From Rhizobium leguminosarum (lineage in GTDB: Bacteria > Pseudomonadota > Alphaproteobacteria > Rhizobiales > Rhizobiaceae), in contig NZ_CP025012.1 in the NCBI RefSeq assembly GCF_002953715.1, positions 868,001 to 932,000 on the forward strand: a stretch of 64,000 nt of DNA. The letters are read 5' to 3'. The notes below the pieces were generated by a model that was not told the origin of the DNA, did not search any database, and saw only the letters and a list, made by a program, of their open reading frames with translations. The position numbers were made by a program, and so were the translations under genes. Below, one piece after another: positions 45,608 through 53,152 of the stretch. The stretch's first letter is position 1. Each line of letters begins with the position of its first letter.

Positions 45608-46528
45608 ATGAGCTCGCATGAACGAAATTCCTTTTTCCGCCAACGCCGTGCCGTGCTGGCGGGTCTTGCCGGCGCATTTGTCCTGCCGCGCATGGCGGCC
45701 GCGTTCGATGTCCCGGACGAGCCGCGCCTTGCCAAGCACGACTATGCCAAGGTCCGCCACCAATTCCGCACCAAACTGTTACAGAAGGGCCCGGCGCCCG
45801 ACAAATACGAACCGCTGAATGCGCCTGCCGATGCCGACAAGATCTTCTACCGCTCCGGCTACGGCGAGCTGGAACTGGCGGCCTGGGTCTCCAAATACAA
45901 GCGCGAGCGCGCCACCAAGCCGGCCGTGCTCTTCCTGCACGGCGGCAATGCGATGGGCATCGGCCACTGGCAGCTGATGAAGCCCTATATGGATGCCGGT
46001 TATGTCGTGATGATGCCGTCGCTGCGCGGCGAAAACGGCCAGATGGGCAATTTCTCCGGTTTTTACGACGAGGTCGACGACGTGCTCGCCGCCACCGAGC
46101 GCCTGGCGCATCTGCCGGGTGTCGATCCCGAACGGCTGTTCATCGCCGGCCACAGCATCGGCGGCACGCTGACCATGCTGACGGCGATGACCACCCGCAA
46201 ATTCCGCGCCGCCGCGCCGATTTCGGGCAACCCCGATGCCTTCCGCTTCTTCAACCGCTACCCGCAGGATATCCGTTTCGACGACAGCAATGCGCATGAA
46301 TTCGAGGTGCGTTCGGCCCTGTGTTACGCCCACAGCTTCAAATGTCCGGTCCGCGTCGTTCACGGCACGGAGGAGCCGCATTTTAACGACCGCGCCGATC
46401 TGCTTGCCCGCCGCGCTCGCGGCGCCGGTGTTCAGATCGAGACGGAAACCGTCGCCGGCAACCACACCTCGGCGCTGCCGACCGAGATCGAACAGAGCAT
46501 CCGCTTTTTCCACGGGGTGGCGGCCTGA
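45608..46528 (+). CDS. Exported alpha/beta hydrolase (dienelactone/POP-like)
   Basis: 306 residues from the ATG at 45608. N-terminal RQRRAVLAGLAGAFVLPRMAAA looks like a signal peptide with twin arginines. Hydrolase motifs: AVLFLHGGNAMGIGHW, SLRGENGQMG, nucleophile Ser183 in IAGHSIGG, RVVHGTEEPHF (acid) and AGNHTSALP (His). The closest type is the S9/prolyl-oligopeptidase-like family of small esterases. Substrate unknown. It follows the ligase after a palindromic element but probably has its own promoter. Confidence 0.85.
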   Translation: MSSHERNSFFRQRRAVLAGLAGAFVLPRMAAAFDVPDEPRLAKHDYAKVRHQFRTKLLQKGPAPDKYEPLNAPADADKIFYRSGYGELELAAWVSKYKRERATKPAVLFLHGGNAMGIGHWQLMKPYMDAGYVVMMPSLRGENGQMGNFSGFYDEVDDVLAATERLAHLPGVDPERLFIAGHSIGGTLTMLTAMTTRKFRAAAPISGNPDAFRFFNRYPQDIRFDDSNAHEFEVRSALCYAHSFKCPVRVVHGTEEPHFNDRADLLARRARGAGVQIETETVAGNHTSALPTEIEQSIRFFHGVAA

Positions 46529-46576
46529 GTTTTGCGGCCGCTTCAAATAAAGGGCGATCGGCCCTATATTGCTGGA

Positions 46577-46801
46577 ATGACCACGAATGCAGAGAGCATG
46601 ATTGTGCCGAACGACTTCCCCGAGCTGAAATCGCTCGTCTGGAATCGCGACCCCGCGCGCGCCATGCCTGCCTGCGAGGCCTTCGCGCTTTATGAACGAA
46701 ACTGGCGTTTCGTCGATACTGGTAGGCTGACTGAGCGGGAGGTACAACTGATCCGCGATCTGGCTGCCACTTATGGCAACGGAGTCCTGCTCGTTTCCTG
46801 A
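46577..46801 (+). CDS. Small protein paired with AbiEii-like gene
   Basis: 74 residues from the ATG at 46577. Reads FPELKSLVWNRDPARAMPACEAFALYERNWRFVDTGRLTE, then EVQLIRDLAATYGNGVLLVS. No signal peptide. Its position directly before an AbiEii/AbiGii-type nucleotidyltransferase gene suggests a partner or antitoxin, but it lacks the winged helix of the known AbiEi antitoxins, so this would be a different kind. Evidence is context only. A RIME element now separates the two genes. Confidence 0.65.
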   Translation: MTTNAESMIVPNDFPELKSLVWNRDPARAMPACEAFALYERNWRFVDTGRLTEREVQLIRDLAATYGNGVLLVS

Positions 46802-46826
46802 TTTTCCGTTTCTTTATCCGTTGTTT

Positions 46827-46931
46827 TGAGTGCAATTCCCGCAAAGTGCTGAGCGGTTTTGCGTTCGGAATTGCGTAAAAACAAAAGATTAGAGCGGTTC
46901 TGCGCTTCCGTGAAACGTTGAACCGCTCTAG
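46827..46931. repeat. RIME element inside candidate toxin-antitoxin unit
   Basis: Core GCAATTCCCGCAAAGTGCTG and GCGGTTTTGCGTTCGGAAT; right stem TAGAGCGGTTC / GAACCGCTCTA (46890-46900, 46920-46930). It lies 25 bases before the toxin-like start and 25 after the small gene. Confidence 0.85.
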
Positions 46932-46956
46932 GCTTGGCGGAAATCGGGTAGCCATC

Positions 46957-47655
46957 ATGGAATTCAAACGTCCGGAACATCGTACCATCGCTGCAGCCCT
47001 TCGGCTGATGGAGGCCGATTTTCTTCTGGCCAACAAGTGTTGGTTTGGGGGCGGAACCGCCATTGTCATGCATCTCGACGAATACCGGCTGTCGCTTGAT
47101 GTCGATTTTCTCTGTGCGGATGGCGAGGGATATCGCGTCTTGCGTATGACGGCCGTCGAAACCGGAGTAGGGGCCTTTTTCGAAAGGCCGGTCGCCGCGC
47201 TCAGGGACTTCAGGACAGACCAATATGGCATCCGCACGGCCCTTACCCTCGAAGGGCAGCCGATTCGCTTTGAAATCGTGCGTGAGGCCCGGATTGCTCT
47301 TGAAGGTACTCTCGATCCACGGCTGAGCGTTCCCATGCTTTCGTTGCCTGATATGTTCGCCGAAAAACTGCTCGCCAATGCTGACCGCTGCCAGGACAAG
47401 GCCGTTGCTTATCGTGATGCTATCGATCTCGGTATGCTTCTCACTCGCTACGTGGAAATTCCAGCCGTCGCCGTTCTCAAGGCGACGGAAGCTTATGGGC
47501 AGGACATTGAGCGCAAGATCGTTTGGGTCCTCGCCAGACTTGAGGACGAGACCGAATTGAGAGATGCCGCAAGCGTTCTGCAGATGGACGGCGACCTTGC
47601 AGTGCGGGCGATCGCCGCGCTTCGCGGCGAAGCTCGGCGGCTCTGGTCGTCTTAG
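46957..47655 (+). CDS. AbiEii/AbiGii-type nucleotidyltransferase (candidate toxin)
   Basis: 232 residues. WFGGGTAIVMHL and RLSLDVDFLC (Ser46, Asp48, Asp50) form the G-G-T-A ... S-x-D-x-D pattern of nucleotidyltransferase toxins of the AbiEii/MenT kind; MLSLPDMFAEKLLANADR and YRDAIDLGMLL fit the following helical part. Such toxins transfer nucleotides to tRNA or proteins, and are held by a partner protein. Here only the 74-residue protein at 46577 lies beside it. Start at 46957, weak ribosome binding site close to the repeat stem, so expression may be low or controlled by that stem. Confidence 0.85.
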   Translation: MEFKRPEHRTIAAALRLMEADFLLANKCWFGGGTAIVMHLDEYRLSLDVDFLCADGEGYRVLRMTAVETGVGAFFERPVAALRDFRTDQYGIRTALTLEGQPIRFEIVREARIALEGTLDPRLSVPMLSLPDMFAEKLLANADRCQDKAVAYRDAIDLGMLLTRYVEIPAVAVLKATEAYGQDIERKIVWVLARLEDETELRDAASVLQMDGDLAVRAIAALRGEARRLWSS

Positions 47656-47754
47656 CGCCTGCCTTTCCCACCCCAACGCCAGCCTCGCGCCAGCCGCGGA
47701 TGCCATCGTTCCGGCAGATATTGCTGTCTGCCGATCGTTGATAAGGGTGGTTCC

Positions 47755-48561
47755 ATGAATTTTCTGCGCCGGGTCTTCCCGATTGCCGGGCTCGTGATTG
47801 CGGTTGCGTCGCTGAGCGGCTGCAACATTCTCATCCCCGATGTCGCCGCCGATTCGCCCGCCCGCTTCGTCCAGGAGACCTCGCCGGTCTTCTATCAGCC
47901 GCCCGGCGTCGATCCGCGCCGGGTGCGGCCGATCCCCGATCAGCCGGTGCCGCAGACGCGCGAACTCTACAAGACCCAGTTCCACCAGACCTATGGCCTG
48001 CCGGTCACCAATCCGGTGCATATGGCGATGTATGGTGAGCTTCGCGACGAAGATTTCACCCTGCCGGCGATCCCGGTCAGCCGCGTGCAGCCGCAGTTCC
48101 TGCGTCAGGAAGTCGACTATCAGACGACCGAGCGTCCCGGCACCGTGGTCATCGATACCAAGGCGCGTTTTCTCTATTTCGTCGAGGGCAACGGCAAGGC
48201 GATGCGCTACGGCGTCGGCCTCGGCCGCGACGGTTACGCCTGGTCCGGCCGCGGTGTCATTCAGTGGAAGCAGAAATGGCCGCGTTGGACGCCGTCGGTC
48301 GAAATGGTCTCGCGCCAGCCTGAGGTTCGCCCGTTTGGGGCGGAGAATGGCGGCATGAATCCGGGGCTGATGAACCCGCTCGGCGCGCGCGCTATGTATA
48401 TCTTCAAGGACGGGCAGGATACGCTCTACCGCGTCCACGGCACGCCCGACTGGCAGTCGATCGGCAAGGCCACCTCGTCGGGCTGTGTGCGCATGCTGAA
48501 CCAGGACGTCATCGATCTCTACGACCGCGTTCCTGCCAAGGCCGAGATCGTTGTGATGTAG
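47755..48561 (+). CDS. L,D-transpeptidase lipoprotein (YkuD)
   Basis: 268 residues. A lipobox ASLSGC with Cys23 makes it a lipoprotein. Catalytic domain of the YkuD type: TVVIDTKARFLYFVEGNG, then VHGTPDWQSIGKATSSGCVRM with His228 and Cys244. It would link peptidoglycan stem peptides (3-3 bonds) or anchor outer-membrane proteins, in the periplasm. A paralogue follows 140 bases later on the same strand, about 55-60 percent alike by eye in the catalytic part. RBS region GGTGGTTCC is weak. Confidence 0.95.
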   Translation: MNFLRRVFPIAGLVIAVASLSGCNILIPDVAADSPARFVQETSPVFYQPPGVDPRRVRPIPDQPVPQTRELYKTQFHQTYGLPVTNPVHMAMYGELRDEDFTLPAIPVSRVQPQFLRQEVDYQTTERPGTVVIDTKARFLYFVEGNGKAMRYGVGLGRDGYAWSGRGVIQWKQKWPRWTPSVEMVSRQPEVRPFGAENGGMNPGLMNPLGARAMYIFKDGQDTLYRVHGTPDWQSIGKATSSGCVRMLNQDVIDLYDRVPAKAEIVVM

Positions 48562-48700
48562 CGCTGCAACAGCGGGGCCCATTCGTCCGCTCCGGGCCGG
48601 ACACGTCTGCGTGAAGCTATGGTTTATTTGGCGCAAGCCGATAGATCTTCTTATGTCGTTATCCCAAGATTCCCGCATCAAAGGAAATCAGTCCCGCGTC

Positions 48701-49435
48701 ATGAGCTTCGATAGACACCTTTCCCGCCGCAGCTTTCTTTCCTTTTCGGCATTGACCGCAGCCTCCGCGCTTACCGGCTGCGCCTCCTCAGCCAACACGG
48801 TGACATCAGGCGATACAACGATCATCTACCGTTCGCCCATGCGCCTGTTCCAATCGATGGGAACGTCGAGCGTGCCGAGTGGGGCCGAGCTTGCCGTCAT
48901 GTATGGCCCCGTCGAAGACGGCGGCTTCCTCATTCCCGCCGTTCCCTACGAACAGATCGATCCGCGCTATTATCGCCAGCGCGTCGTCGATCCCACCGGC
49001 CAGCCCCCCGGCACCATCGTCGTCGATACGCCGTCGCGCTTCCTCTATCTCGTCCAGGGCGACGGCATGGCGATGCGTTACGGCGTCGGCATCGGCCGCG
49101 AGGGTTTCGCCTGGCAGGGGTCGGGTGTCATCCAGTGGCGTCAGAAATGGCCGCGCTGGAAGCCGCCGAACGAGATGGTCGCCCGCCAGCCCGAACTCGT
49201 CAAATATTCGATCGAGAACGGCGGCATGGAGCCGGGTCTGAAAAACCCGCTCGGCGCCCGCGCGCTCTACATCTTCTCGAATGGTGAGGACACGCTTTAT
49301 CGCCTGCACGGCAATCCCGACTGGCGCTCGATCGGCAAGGCCGTCTCATCGGGCTGCGTGCGGCTGCTGAACCAGGATATCATCGATCTCTACGATCGCG
49401 TTCCGACCAAGGCGCCGATCGTCGTCTGGCAGTAA
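48701..49435 (+). CDS. L,D-transpeptidase lipoprotein, second copy
   Basis: 244 residues from the ATG at 48701; an ATG at 48653 is possible. The N-terminus combines a twin-arginine-like SRRSFLSFSALTAASALTGC with a lipobox (Cys27), so it may be a Tat-exported lipoprotein, unlike its paralogue. Catalytic part: TIVVDTPSRFLYLVQGDG and LHGNPDWRSIGKAVSSGCVR with His203 and Cys219. Both copies carry the I-Q-W-(K/R)-Q-K-W-P-R-W segment, so they arose by duplication. Different signal types suggest different export routes. Confidence 0.93.
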   Translation: MSFDRHLSRRSFLSFSALTAASALTGCASSANTVTSGDTTIIYRSPMRLFQSMGTSSVPSGAELAVMYGPVEDGGFLIPAVPYEQIDPRYYRQRVVDPTGQPPGTIVVDTPSRFLYLVQGDGMAMRYGVGIGREGFAWQGSGVIQWRQKWPRWKPPNEMVARQPELVKYSIENGGMEPGLKNPLGARALYIFSNGEDTLYRLHGNPDWRSIGKAVSSGCVRLLNQDIIDLYDRVPTKAPIVVWQ

Positions 49436-49444
49436 TTTTCACCC

Positions 49445-49566
49445 AGGCGGCCGCGATCCGGCCGCCTCGGATCGGTCCCTTTCCCCAGGCAAGCACCTGC
49501 TTTGCCCCCGGGCAAACAGTTGCTTTGCCCCGGGCAAACCGGTGCTTTGCCCCTGGAAAAGGGCCT
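49445..49566. repeat. Hairpin and three-unit TTTGCCC array after second ldt gene
   Basis: A stem AGGCGGCC / GGCCGCCT (49445-49452, 49460-49467) may end the transpeptidase transcript. Then three ~22-base units of GCTTTGCCCCGGGCAAACCG (49499-49566), each a near-palindrome. The remaining sequence up to 49762 is AT-richer and serves as the long leader and promoter of cspA. Confidence 0.7.
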
Positions 49567-49762
49567 CATTTTGCGCCCGCAAGAGAATTATTTTCCGAAA
49601 TACCATTGCTTAATTCGGTAAATATCCTACATGGTGCGTATCGAATTGCTTGCGACCTTTGTCCACGCGCTTGAGCGCACCGTCAGATATCCTCTCAACA
49701 TCGATACGGCTTGTCGGATATCTCTCCGCAGGCGAACACAAACGGTTGAAAAGGAGATCGTT

Positions 49763-49972
49763 ATGAATTCAGGCGTCGTCAAGTGGTTCAATGGCACCAA
49801 GGGTTTTGGCTTCATTCAGCCCGATGATGGTTCTACGGACGTTTTTGTCCATATTTCAGCGGTTGAACGCGCCGGCATGCGCGAACTCGTTGAAGGTCAG
49901 AAGATCCGCTACGATCTCGTCCGTGACAAGAAGTCCGGCAAGAATTCGGCTGATAATCTTCAGGCCGCATGA
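49763..49972 (+). CDS. cspA: Cold shock protein
   Basis: 69 residues, start at 49763 with AAGGAGA nine bases upstream. [21 protein letters not shown] and [13 protein letters not shown] contain the RNP1 (KGFGFI) and RNP2 (VFVHI) RNA-binding motifs of the CspA fold. It binds single-stranded RNA and DNA as a chaperone. The 200-base leader upstream is typical of cold-shock-controlled messages. The symbol follows the family, and other csp genes are expected in the genome. Confidence 0.95.
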   Translation: MNSGVVKWFNGTKGFGFIQPDDGSTDVFVHISAVERAGMRELVEGQKIRYDLVRDKKSGKNSADNLQAA

Positions 49973-49987
49973 TTTGTCATTCGCCTC

Positions 49988-50106
49988 TGCTGACCATGAA
50001 TATGGCAGCGGGCTGGCCATGTGCTGGCAGCAAGCTGACCACGGATGTACTGGCAGCGAGCTGACCGCGGGTGGCAGTGAGCTGACCATACGGGCAGCGG
50101 GCTGAG
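49988..50106. repeat. Five-unit tandem array after cspA
   Basis: Units of 19-26 bases on the theme GGCAGCGAGCTGACC, each with the small dyad CAGC-RR-GCTG. Units begin at about 50004, 50026, 50052, 50072 and 50093. They lie in the likely 3' untranslated part of the cspA message before the terminator at 50117. Confidence 0.8.
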
Positions 50107-50116
50107 TGACTGGAAG

Positions 50117-50142
50117 AGGTCGGGTCCGAGCCCGGCCTTTTT
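50117..50142 (+). terminator. Rho-independent terminator
   Basis: Stem AGGTCGGG / CCCGGCCT (50117-50124, 50131-50138) with loop TCCGAG, followed by TTTTT. Probable end of the cspA transcript. Confidence 0.8.
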
Positions 50143-50179
50143 GCTTTGATCGCAGCCGAAGAGTCGAAGGGACGCTGAA

Positions 50180-50464
50180 ATGGGCAGACCAAACTATAAA
50201 GTCGGCGACATGATCGTGCTGAAGTCCGGCCTCACCCGCACGGCGAAAGCCGACAAGCGGTGCCGGATCTCCAGCATCCTGCCCAACGACCATGGGCATG
50301 TGCAATATCGCGTCCAGTTCGACGCAGAGAACTTCGAACGCCGCATCACTGAGGCCGACATCGATACCGGGGAATCGCCATCCAGGGTTTCCCCCCAAGC
50401 GGCGGCCAAGTCCGACGGCGCCGAACCCTGGCTGAAGTTTTCGAGCATCAAAATCGGGAAGTAG
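50180..50464 (+). CDS. Hypothetical small protein, 94 aa
   Basis: Ribosome binding site GAAGGGA ten bases before the [23 protein letters not shown] followed by [30 protein letters not shown] suggests a small beta-barrel (SH3- or KOW-like, by pattern only). Basic overall, so nucleic acid binding is possible. It lies between cspA and rpsU, all on the same strand. No family confidently named. Confidence 0.7.
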   Translation: MGRPNYKVGDMIVLKSGLTRTAKADKRCRISSILPNDHGHVQYRVQFDAENFERRITEADIDTGESPSRVSPQAAAKSDGAEPWLKFSSIKIGK

Positions 50465-50523
50465 TCCCGCGTTTTTTATTATGGACAGTGCGGCCTCGCC
50501 GCCGCGACAGGAAGGATATCGTT

Positions 50524-50760
50524 TTGCAGGTACTCGTCAGGGATAACAATGTCGATCAGGCGCTCCGCGTGCTCAAGAAAAAGATGCAGCGGGAAGGCCT
50601 GTTCCGGGAAATGAAGGCGCGCAGCGCCTTTGAAAAGCCGTCCGAGAAGCGCGCCCGCGAAAAGGCCGAGGCCATTCGCCGCCAGCGCAAGCTTGCCCGC
50701 AAGAAGCTGCAGCGCGAAGGTCTGCTGCCGGCACCGAAGAAAGTTCTTCGCACCCGCTGA
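50524..50760 (+). CDS. rpsU: 30S ribosomal protein S21, TTG start
   Basis: 78 residues. [20 protein letters not shown] and RREGLF-like segments with [20 protein letters not shown] are diagnostic for S21 of rhizobia. There is no in-frame ATG at the right place; the start is TTG at 50524, preceded by AGGAAGG at the proper distance (AGGAAGGATATCGTT). The C-terminal tail is highly basic. S21 sits near the anti-Shine-Dalgarno end of 16S RNA. Translation from TTG may hold its output down. Followed directly by a tandem array. Confidence 0.93.
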   Translation: MQVLVRDNNVDQALRVLKKKMQREGLFREMKARSAFEKPSEKRAREKAEAIRRQRKLARKKLQREGLLPAPKKVLRTR

Positions 50761-50765
50761 TCCCA

Positions 50766-50880
50766 AACGTGGAATCACGGTCCGGCTGTGGCATCACGGC
50801 TCAAACGTGGAATCACGGTCCAGCTGTGGAATCATGGTTTCAGCCGTGAGATCACGGCTTTCAGCCGCGGAGTCATGGCT
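50766..50880. repeat. Six-unit tandem array after rpsU
   Basis: Six imperfect ~19-base units of GTGGAATCACGGTCCAGCT, starting within ten bases of the rpsU stop. The later units drift (GTGAGATCACGGCTTTCAGC, GCGGAGTCATGGCTTGCAGC). Third such array within 1.4 kb. Confidence 0.8.
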
Positions 50881-50978
50881 TGCAGCGCCGCGCGTCTTTT
50901 CAGACGCGCAAAGGATGCTGTAACACTTTGAATTTTTGCATAATTCCTTGAGCCGATTCCGATTTAAGGAATTATGCA
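50881..50978. repeat. Two-hairpin element, second copy
   Basis: Matches 15671-15767: first stem around GCGTCTTTTCAGACGC with outer GCAGCG...TGCTGT, then TGCATAATTCCT...AGGAATTATGCA. Lies 31 bases before the gene at 51010. Confidence 0.85.
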
Positions 50979-51009
50979 GTAGCGCCGCCATCACCTGGGA
51001 AAGGGGCAC

Positions 51010-51234
51010 ATGACCGCCACCAAGGGAGAATTCTTCAATCCCGCCAAGCTCTCGTCTCGCGACAAGGCGGAAGCGACCGATCACACGGCGCGCGCCATCA
51101 TCGCCGCCGAGGCATCGGCCCGTGACAAGAAGACGGAGAAGCTGAAGGCGCTGCGTTTGCAGCAGGAGGCCGATGCTGAACCGAAGGCGGCGCCTGTCAA
51201 GAAGCGCCGGTCGGCGGCTAAACCGCAGCCCTGA
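51010..51234 (+). CDS. Small basic hypothetical protein, 74 aa
   Basis: MTATKGEFFNPAKLSSRDKA, then long charged Ala/Lys/Glu-rich helix (EASARDKKTEKLKALRLQQE) and a basic end. AAAGGGG lies six bases before the ATG. Low complexity and high charge suggest a coiled or disordered nucleic-acid-associated protein. No family recognised. It may be transcribed with rpsU, but two repeat arrays lie between. Confidence 0.6.
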   Translation: MTATKGEFFNPAKLSSRDKAEATDHTARAIIAAEASARDKKTEKLKALRLQQEADAEPKAAPVKKRRSAAKPQP

Positions 51235-51275
51235 TCTCTCGGCGCGCACACTGAGGGGCTACCGGGTGGATGCGT

Positions 51276-51764
51276 TCAGCCACCGTCCGTGCCGGCCCGC
51301 CCGAGGTTGCCCCGCAGCCGATGCAGCATGTCGCGCATCTCGGCCATTTCCTTGAGCGTGCAGCCTGCGGCTTGTCCGATCGCCGTCATGATCGTATCGA
51401 TCTCCCCCTTCATGGCCTCACCTCTAGGGGTGAGCGACACGATCACCTGCCGTTCGTCGCGCAGGTCGCGGATGCGCTTGATCAGCCCGCTCTGTTCCAG
51501 CCGTTTCAACAGCGGCGACAGCGTGCCGGAATCGAGATCCAGTTGCTCGCCGATCGTCTTGACCGGCAACTCGCCGCGTTCCCACAGCACCAGCATCACC
51601 AGATATTGCGGATAGGTCAGGCCGACCTTGTCGAGGATCGGCTTGTAGGCGCGGGTGAAAGCATGCGCCGTCGCATAGACCGCGAAGCACAGCTGTTTTT
51701 CCAGCCGCTTCTCCTCTTGCGGTATCTCCATCGTCTTCGTCGTGTGCGCTTTCATATCCATCAT
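51276..51764 (-). CDS. ohrR: MarR-family organic-peroxide sensor
   Basis: 162 residues from the first of two adjacent ATGs. EKQLCFAVYATAHAFTRAYKPIL holds the reactive cysteine (Cys26) at the position of OhrR, followed by LTYPQYLVMLVLWERGELPVKTIGEQLDLDSGTLSPLLKRLE and the wing RDERQVIVSLT. It represses ohr and itself until organic peroxides oxidise the cysteine. Divergent from ohr with a consensus OhrR site in between. The longer upstream frame is repeat-derived and not part of the protein. Confidence 0.92.
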   Translation of the reverse strand: MMDMKAHTTKTMEIPQEEKRLEKQLCFAVYATAHAFTRAYKPILDKVGLTYPQYLVMLVLWERGELPVKTIGEQLDLDSGTLSPLLKRLEQSGLIKRIRDLRDERQVIVSLTPRGEAMKGEIDTIMTAIGQAAGCTLKEMAEMRDMLHRLRGNLGRAGTDGG

Positions 51765-51768
51765 CCCC

Positions 51769-51984
51769 AGAGCATTTCCGTTTTTCTTCGAGTAACGAAA
51801 ATGCTCTATCCCTTTGTTTTCACGCAATTCCGGGCGCAAAACCGCTGCGCACTTTTGCTGGAATTGCTCTGGAGCATGATGCCGAAAAGTGTCGGCGGTT
51901 TTCGGCCGACATCATGCTCTAACTCTTTAATTTAGAACAGGATTCAGATTTTAGGCCGGCCCGGCTGAAATCATCCTGTTCTAA
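51769..51984. repeat. Composite of three palindromic elements in ohrR-ohr region
   Basis: A RIME copy in reverse orientation (51769-51870), an AGAGCATGATG-type element (51871-51921, as at 45513) and a third dyad TTAGAACAGG...CCTGTTCTAA (51932-51984) stand end to end. Together they lengthen the divergent region by over 200 bases but leave the operator at 52039 intact. Confidence 0.85.
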
Positions 51985-52038
51985 GGCCCGATTGTCCTCC
52001 TTTCGAATTCGAAATGCAATTTGCAAAATTCACTTGCG

Positions 52039-52052
52039 TACAATTTAATTGT
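52039..52052. promoter_or_regulatory. OhrR operator
   Basis: TACAATTTAATTGT matches the OhrR box TACAATT-AATTGTA almost exactly. It lies 50 bases before ohr. Confidence 0.85.
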
Positions 52053-52102
52053 TCGATACTAAAAATCCAACCCGATCGAAGGGCCAACCAAAGGAGATCG
52101 TC

Positions 52103-52525
52103 ATGCCTATTCTCTATACGACCAAAGCCTCTGCCACCGGCGGCCGCGCAGGCCGCGCCGTTTCTGAAAACGGCGTTCTGGACGTGACGCTGACCGTCCC
52201 CAAGGAACTCGGCGGCGACGGCGCGACCGGCACCAATCCCGAACAGCTCTTCGCTGCCGGCTACTCCGCCTGCTTCCTCGGTGCATTGAAATTTGTCGCG
52301 GGCCAGCAGAAGGTCAAGATTCCGGAAGATACGACGGTCTCCGCCAAGGTCGGCATCGGCCCGCGTGAAGATGGCGGCGGCTTCGGCATCGAAGTGGCGC
52401 TGACGGTTGACATTCCGGGTCTCGACCGCGAAACGGCTGAAAAGCTCGCAGCCGCAGCCCATATCGTCTGCCCCTACAGCCACGCCATGCGCACCTCGAC
52501 CGAGGTTCCGGTCACGGTCGCCTGA
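52103..52525 (+). CDS. ohr: Organic hydroperoxide resistance protein
   Basis: 140 residues, AAGGAGA ten bases before the ATG. Cys57 (GYSACFLGAL) and Cys123 (HIVCPYSHA) are the redox pair of Ohr peroxidases. The protein reduces fatty-acid and other organic peroxides with lipoylated partners. It is divergent from ohrR with the operator between, the standard arrangement in rhizobia. Confidence 0.97.
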   Translation: MPILYTTKASATGGRAGRAVSENGVLDVTLTVPKELGGDGATGTNPEQLFAAGYSACFLGALKFVAGQQKVKIPEDTTVSAKVGIGPREDGGGFGIEVALTVDIPGLDRETAEKLAAAAHIVCPYSHAMRTSTEVPVTVA

Positions 52526-52617
52526 TCGATTTTAAAAAGTTGGTAGCCGTATCGGCTGCCGCCATCTGCCGTCCGGGTAGGGTACTATCCGGCCGGCTTC
52601 GGCGTCTCTGCCATCAT

Positions 52618-53064
52618 TCATGACAGCGCCTGCAGATCCTGCCGCAGCCTTGCGACGCTGCCATCCGGCAGCTTTCCGTCGATCATCGCATGCGTGCTTT
52701 CCCAGATCGGCAGCGCTCTCGCCAATACCGCCTTGCCCTCAGTGGTGAGGCTCAGCAGCCGGCCGCGCCTGTCCCTCGGGTTCTCCATCACTTTCACCCA
52801 GCCCTTGCGCTGCAGCGGCTTCAGCGCCGCCGTCAGCGTCGTCTGGTCCATGGCGAGCAGGGCGGCGACCGGCCCCATTGGCGGTGGCTCCGGCCGGTTC
52901 AGCGACATCATCAGTGAAAACTGCCCATTGGTCAGCCCGGCCGGCCTCAGCGCGTCGTCGAACAGCCGGGCAAGCGCGCGCGCTGCCCGCTGCACATGCA
53001 GGCAGAGGCAGGTGTCGCGCACCATCAGCGTCGTGGAAAAGGGAATCTCGATCGAATTTGACAT
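52618..53064 (-). CDS. MarR-family transcriptional regulator
   Basis: 148 residues. RAARALARLFDDALRPAGLTNGQFSLMMSLNR and PPMGPVAALLAMDQTTLTAALKPLQRKGWV form the MarR winged helix, with NPRDRRGRLLSLT as the wing. The segment MVRDTCLCLHVQRA near the N-terminus contains two cysteines that could sense oxidants. It is divergent from the DUF899 gene group with a 12-base dyad between, so it probably represses that group. Confidence 0.9.
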   Translation of the reverse strand: MSNSIEIPFSTTLMVRDTCLCLHVQRAARALARLFDDALRPAGLTNGQFSLMMSLNRPEPPPMGPVAALLAMDQTTLTAALKPLQRKGWVKVMENPRDRRGRLLSLTTEGKAVLARALPIWESTHAMIDGKLPDGSVARLRQDLQALS

Positions 53065-53075
53065 GCTCCATTTCT

Positions 53076-53087
53076 ATTGATATCAAT
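53076..53087. promoter_or_regulatory. MarR-type operator dyad
   Basis: ATTGATATCAAT, a perfect 12-base palindrome in the 88-base divergent region between the MarR gene and the DUF899 gene. Such TTGATATCAA sites are usual for MarR regulators. Confidence 0.6.
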
Positions 53088-53152
53088 GTATTTAGTCAAG
53101 GAGAAGGAGATGAGCCGGCTTCACCGGCAAGCGCCGGAGGAGGGCGCACTCC

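Noticed and set aside
49977-50398. Minus-strand frames across the cspA 3' array
   Set aside because: Their repeated residues come from the tandem units, and they oppose cspA, the terminator and the 94-aa gene.
49499-50880. CRISPR-like array near cspA/rpsU
   Set aside because: Units are directly adjacent and imperfect with no spacers, and no cas genes are present.
51765-51839. Longer N-terminus of OhrR
   Set aside because: The added 25 codons are repeat-derived, and normal OhrR starts near MDMKAHTTK.
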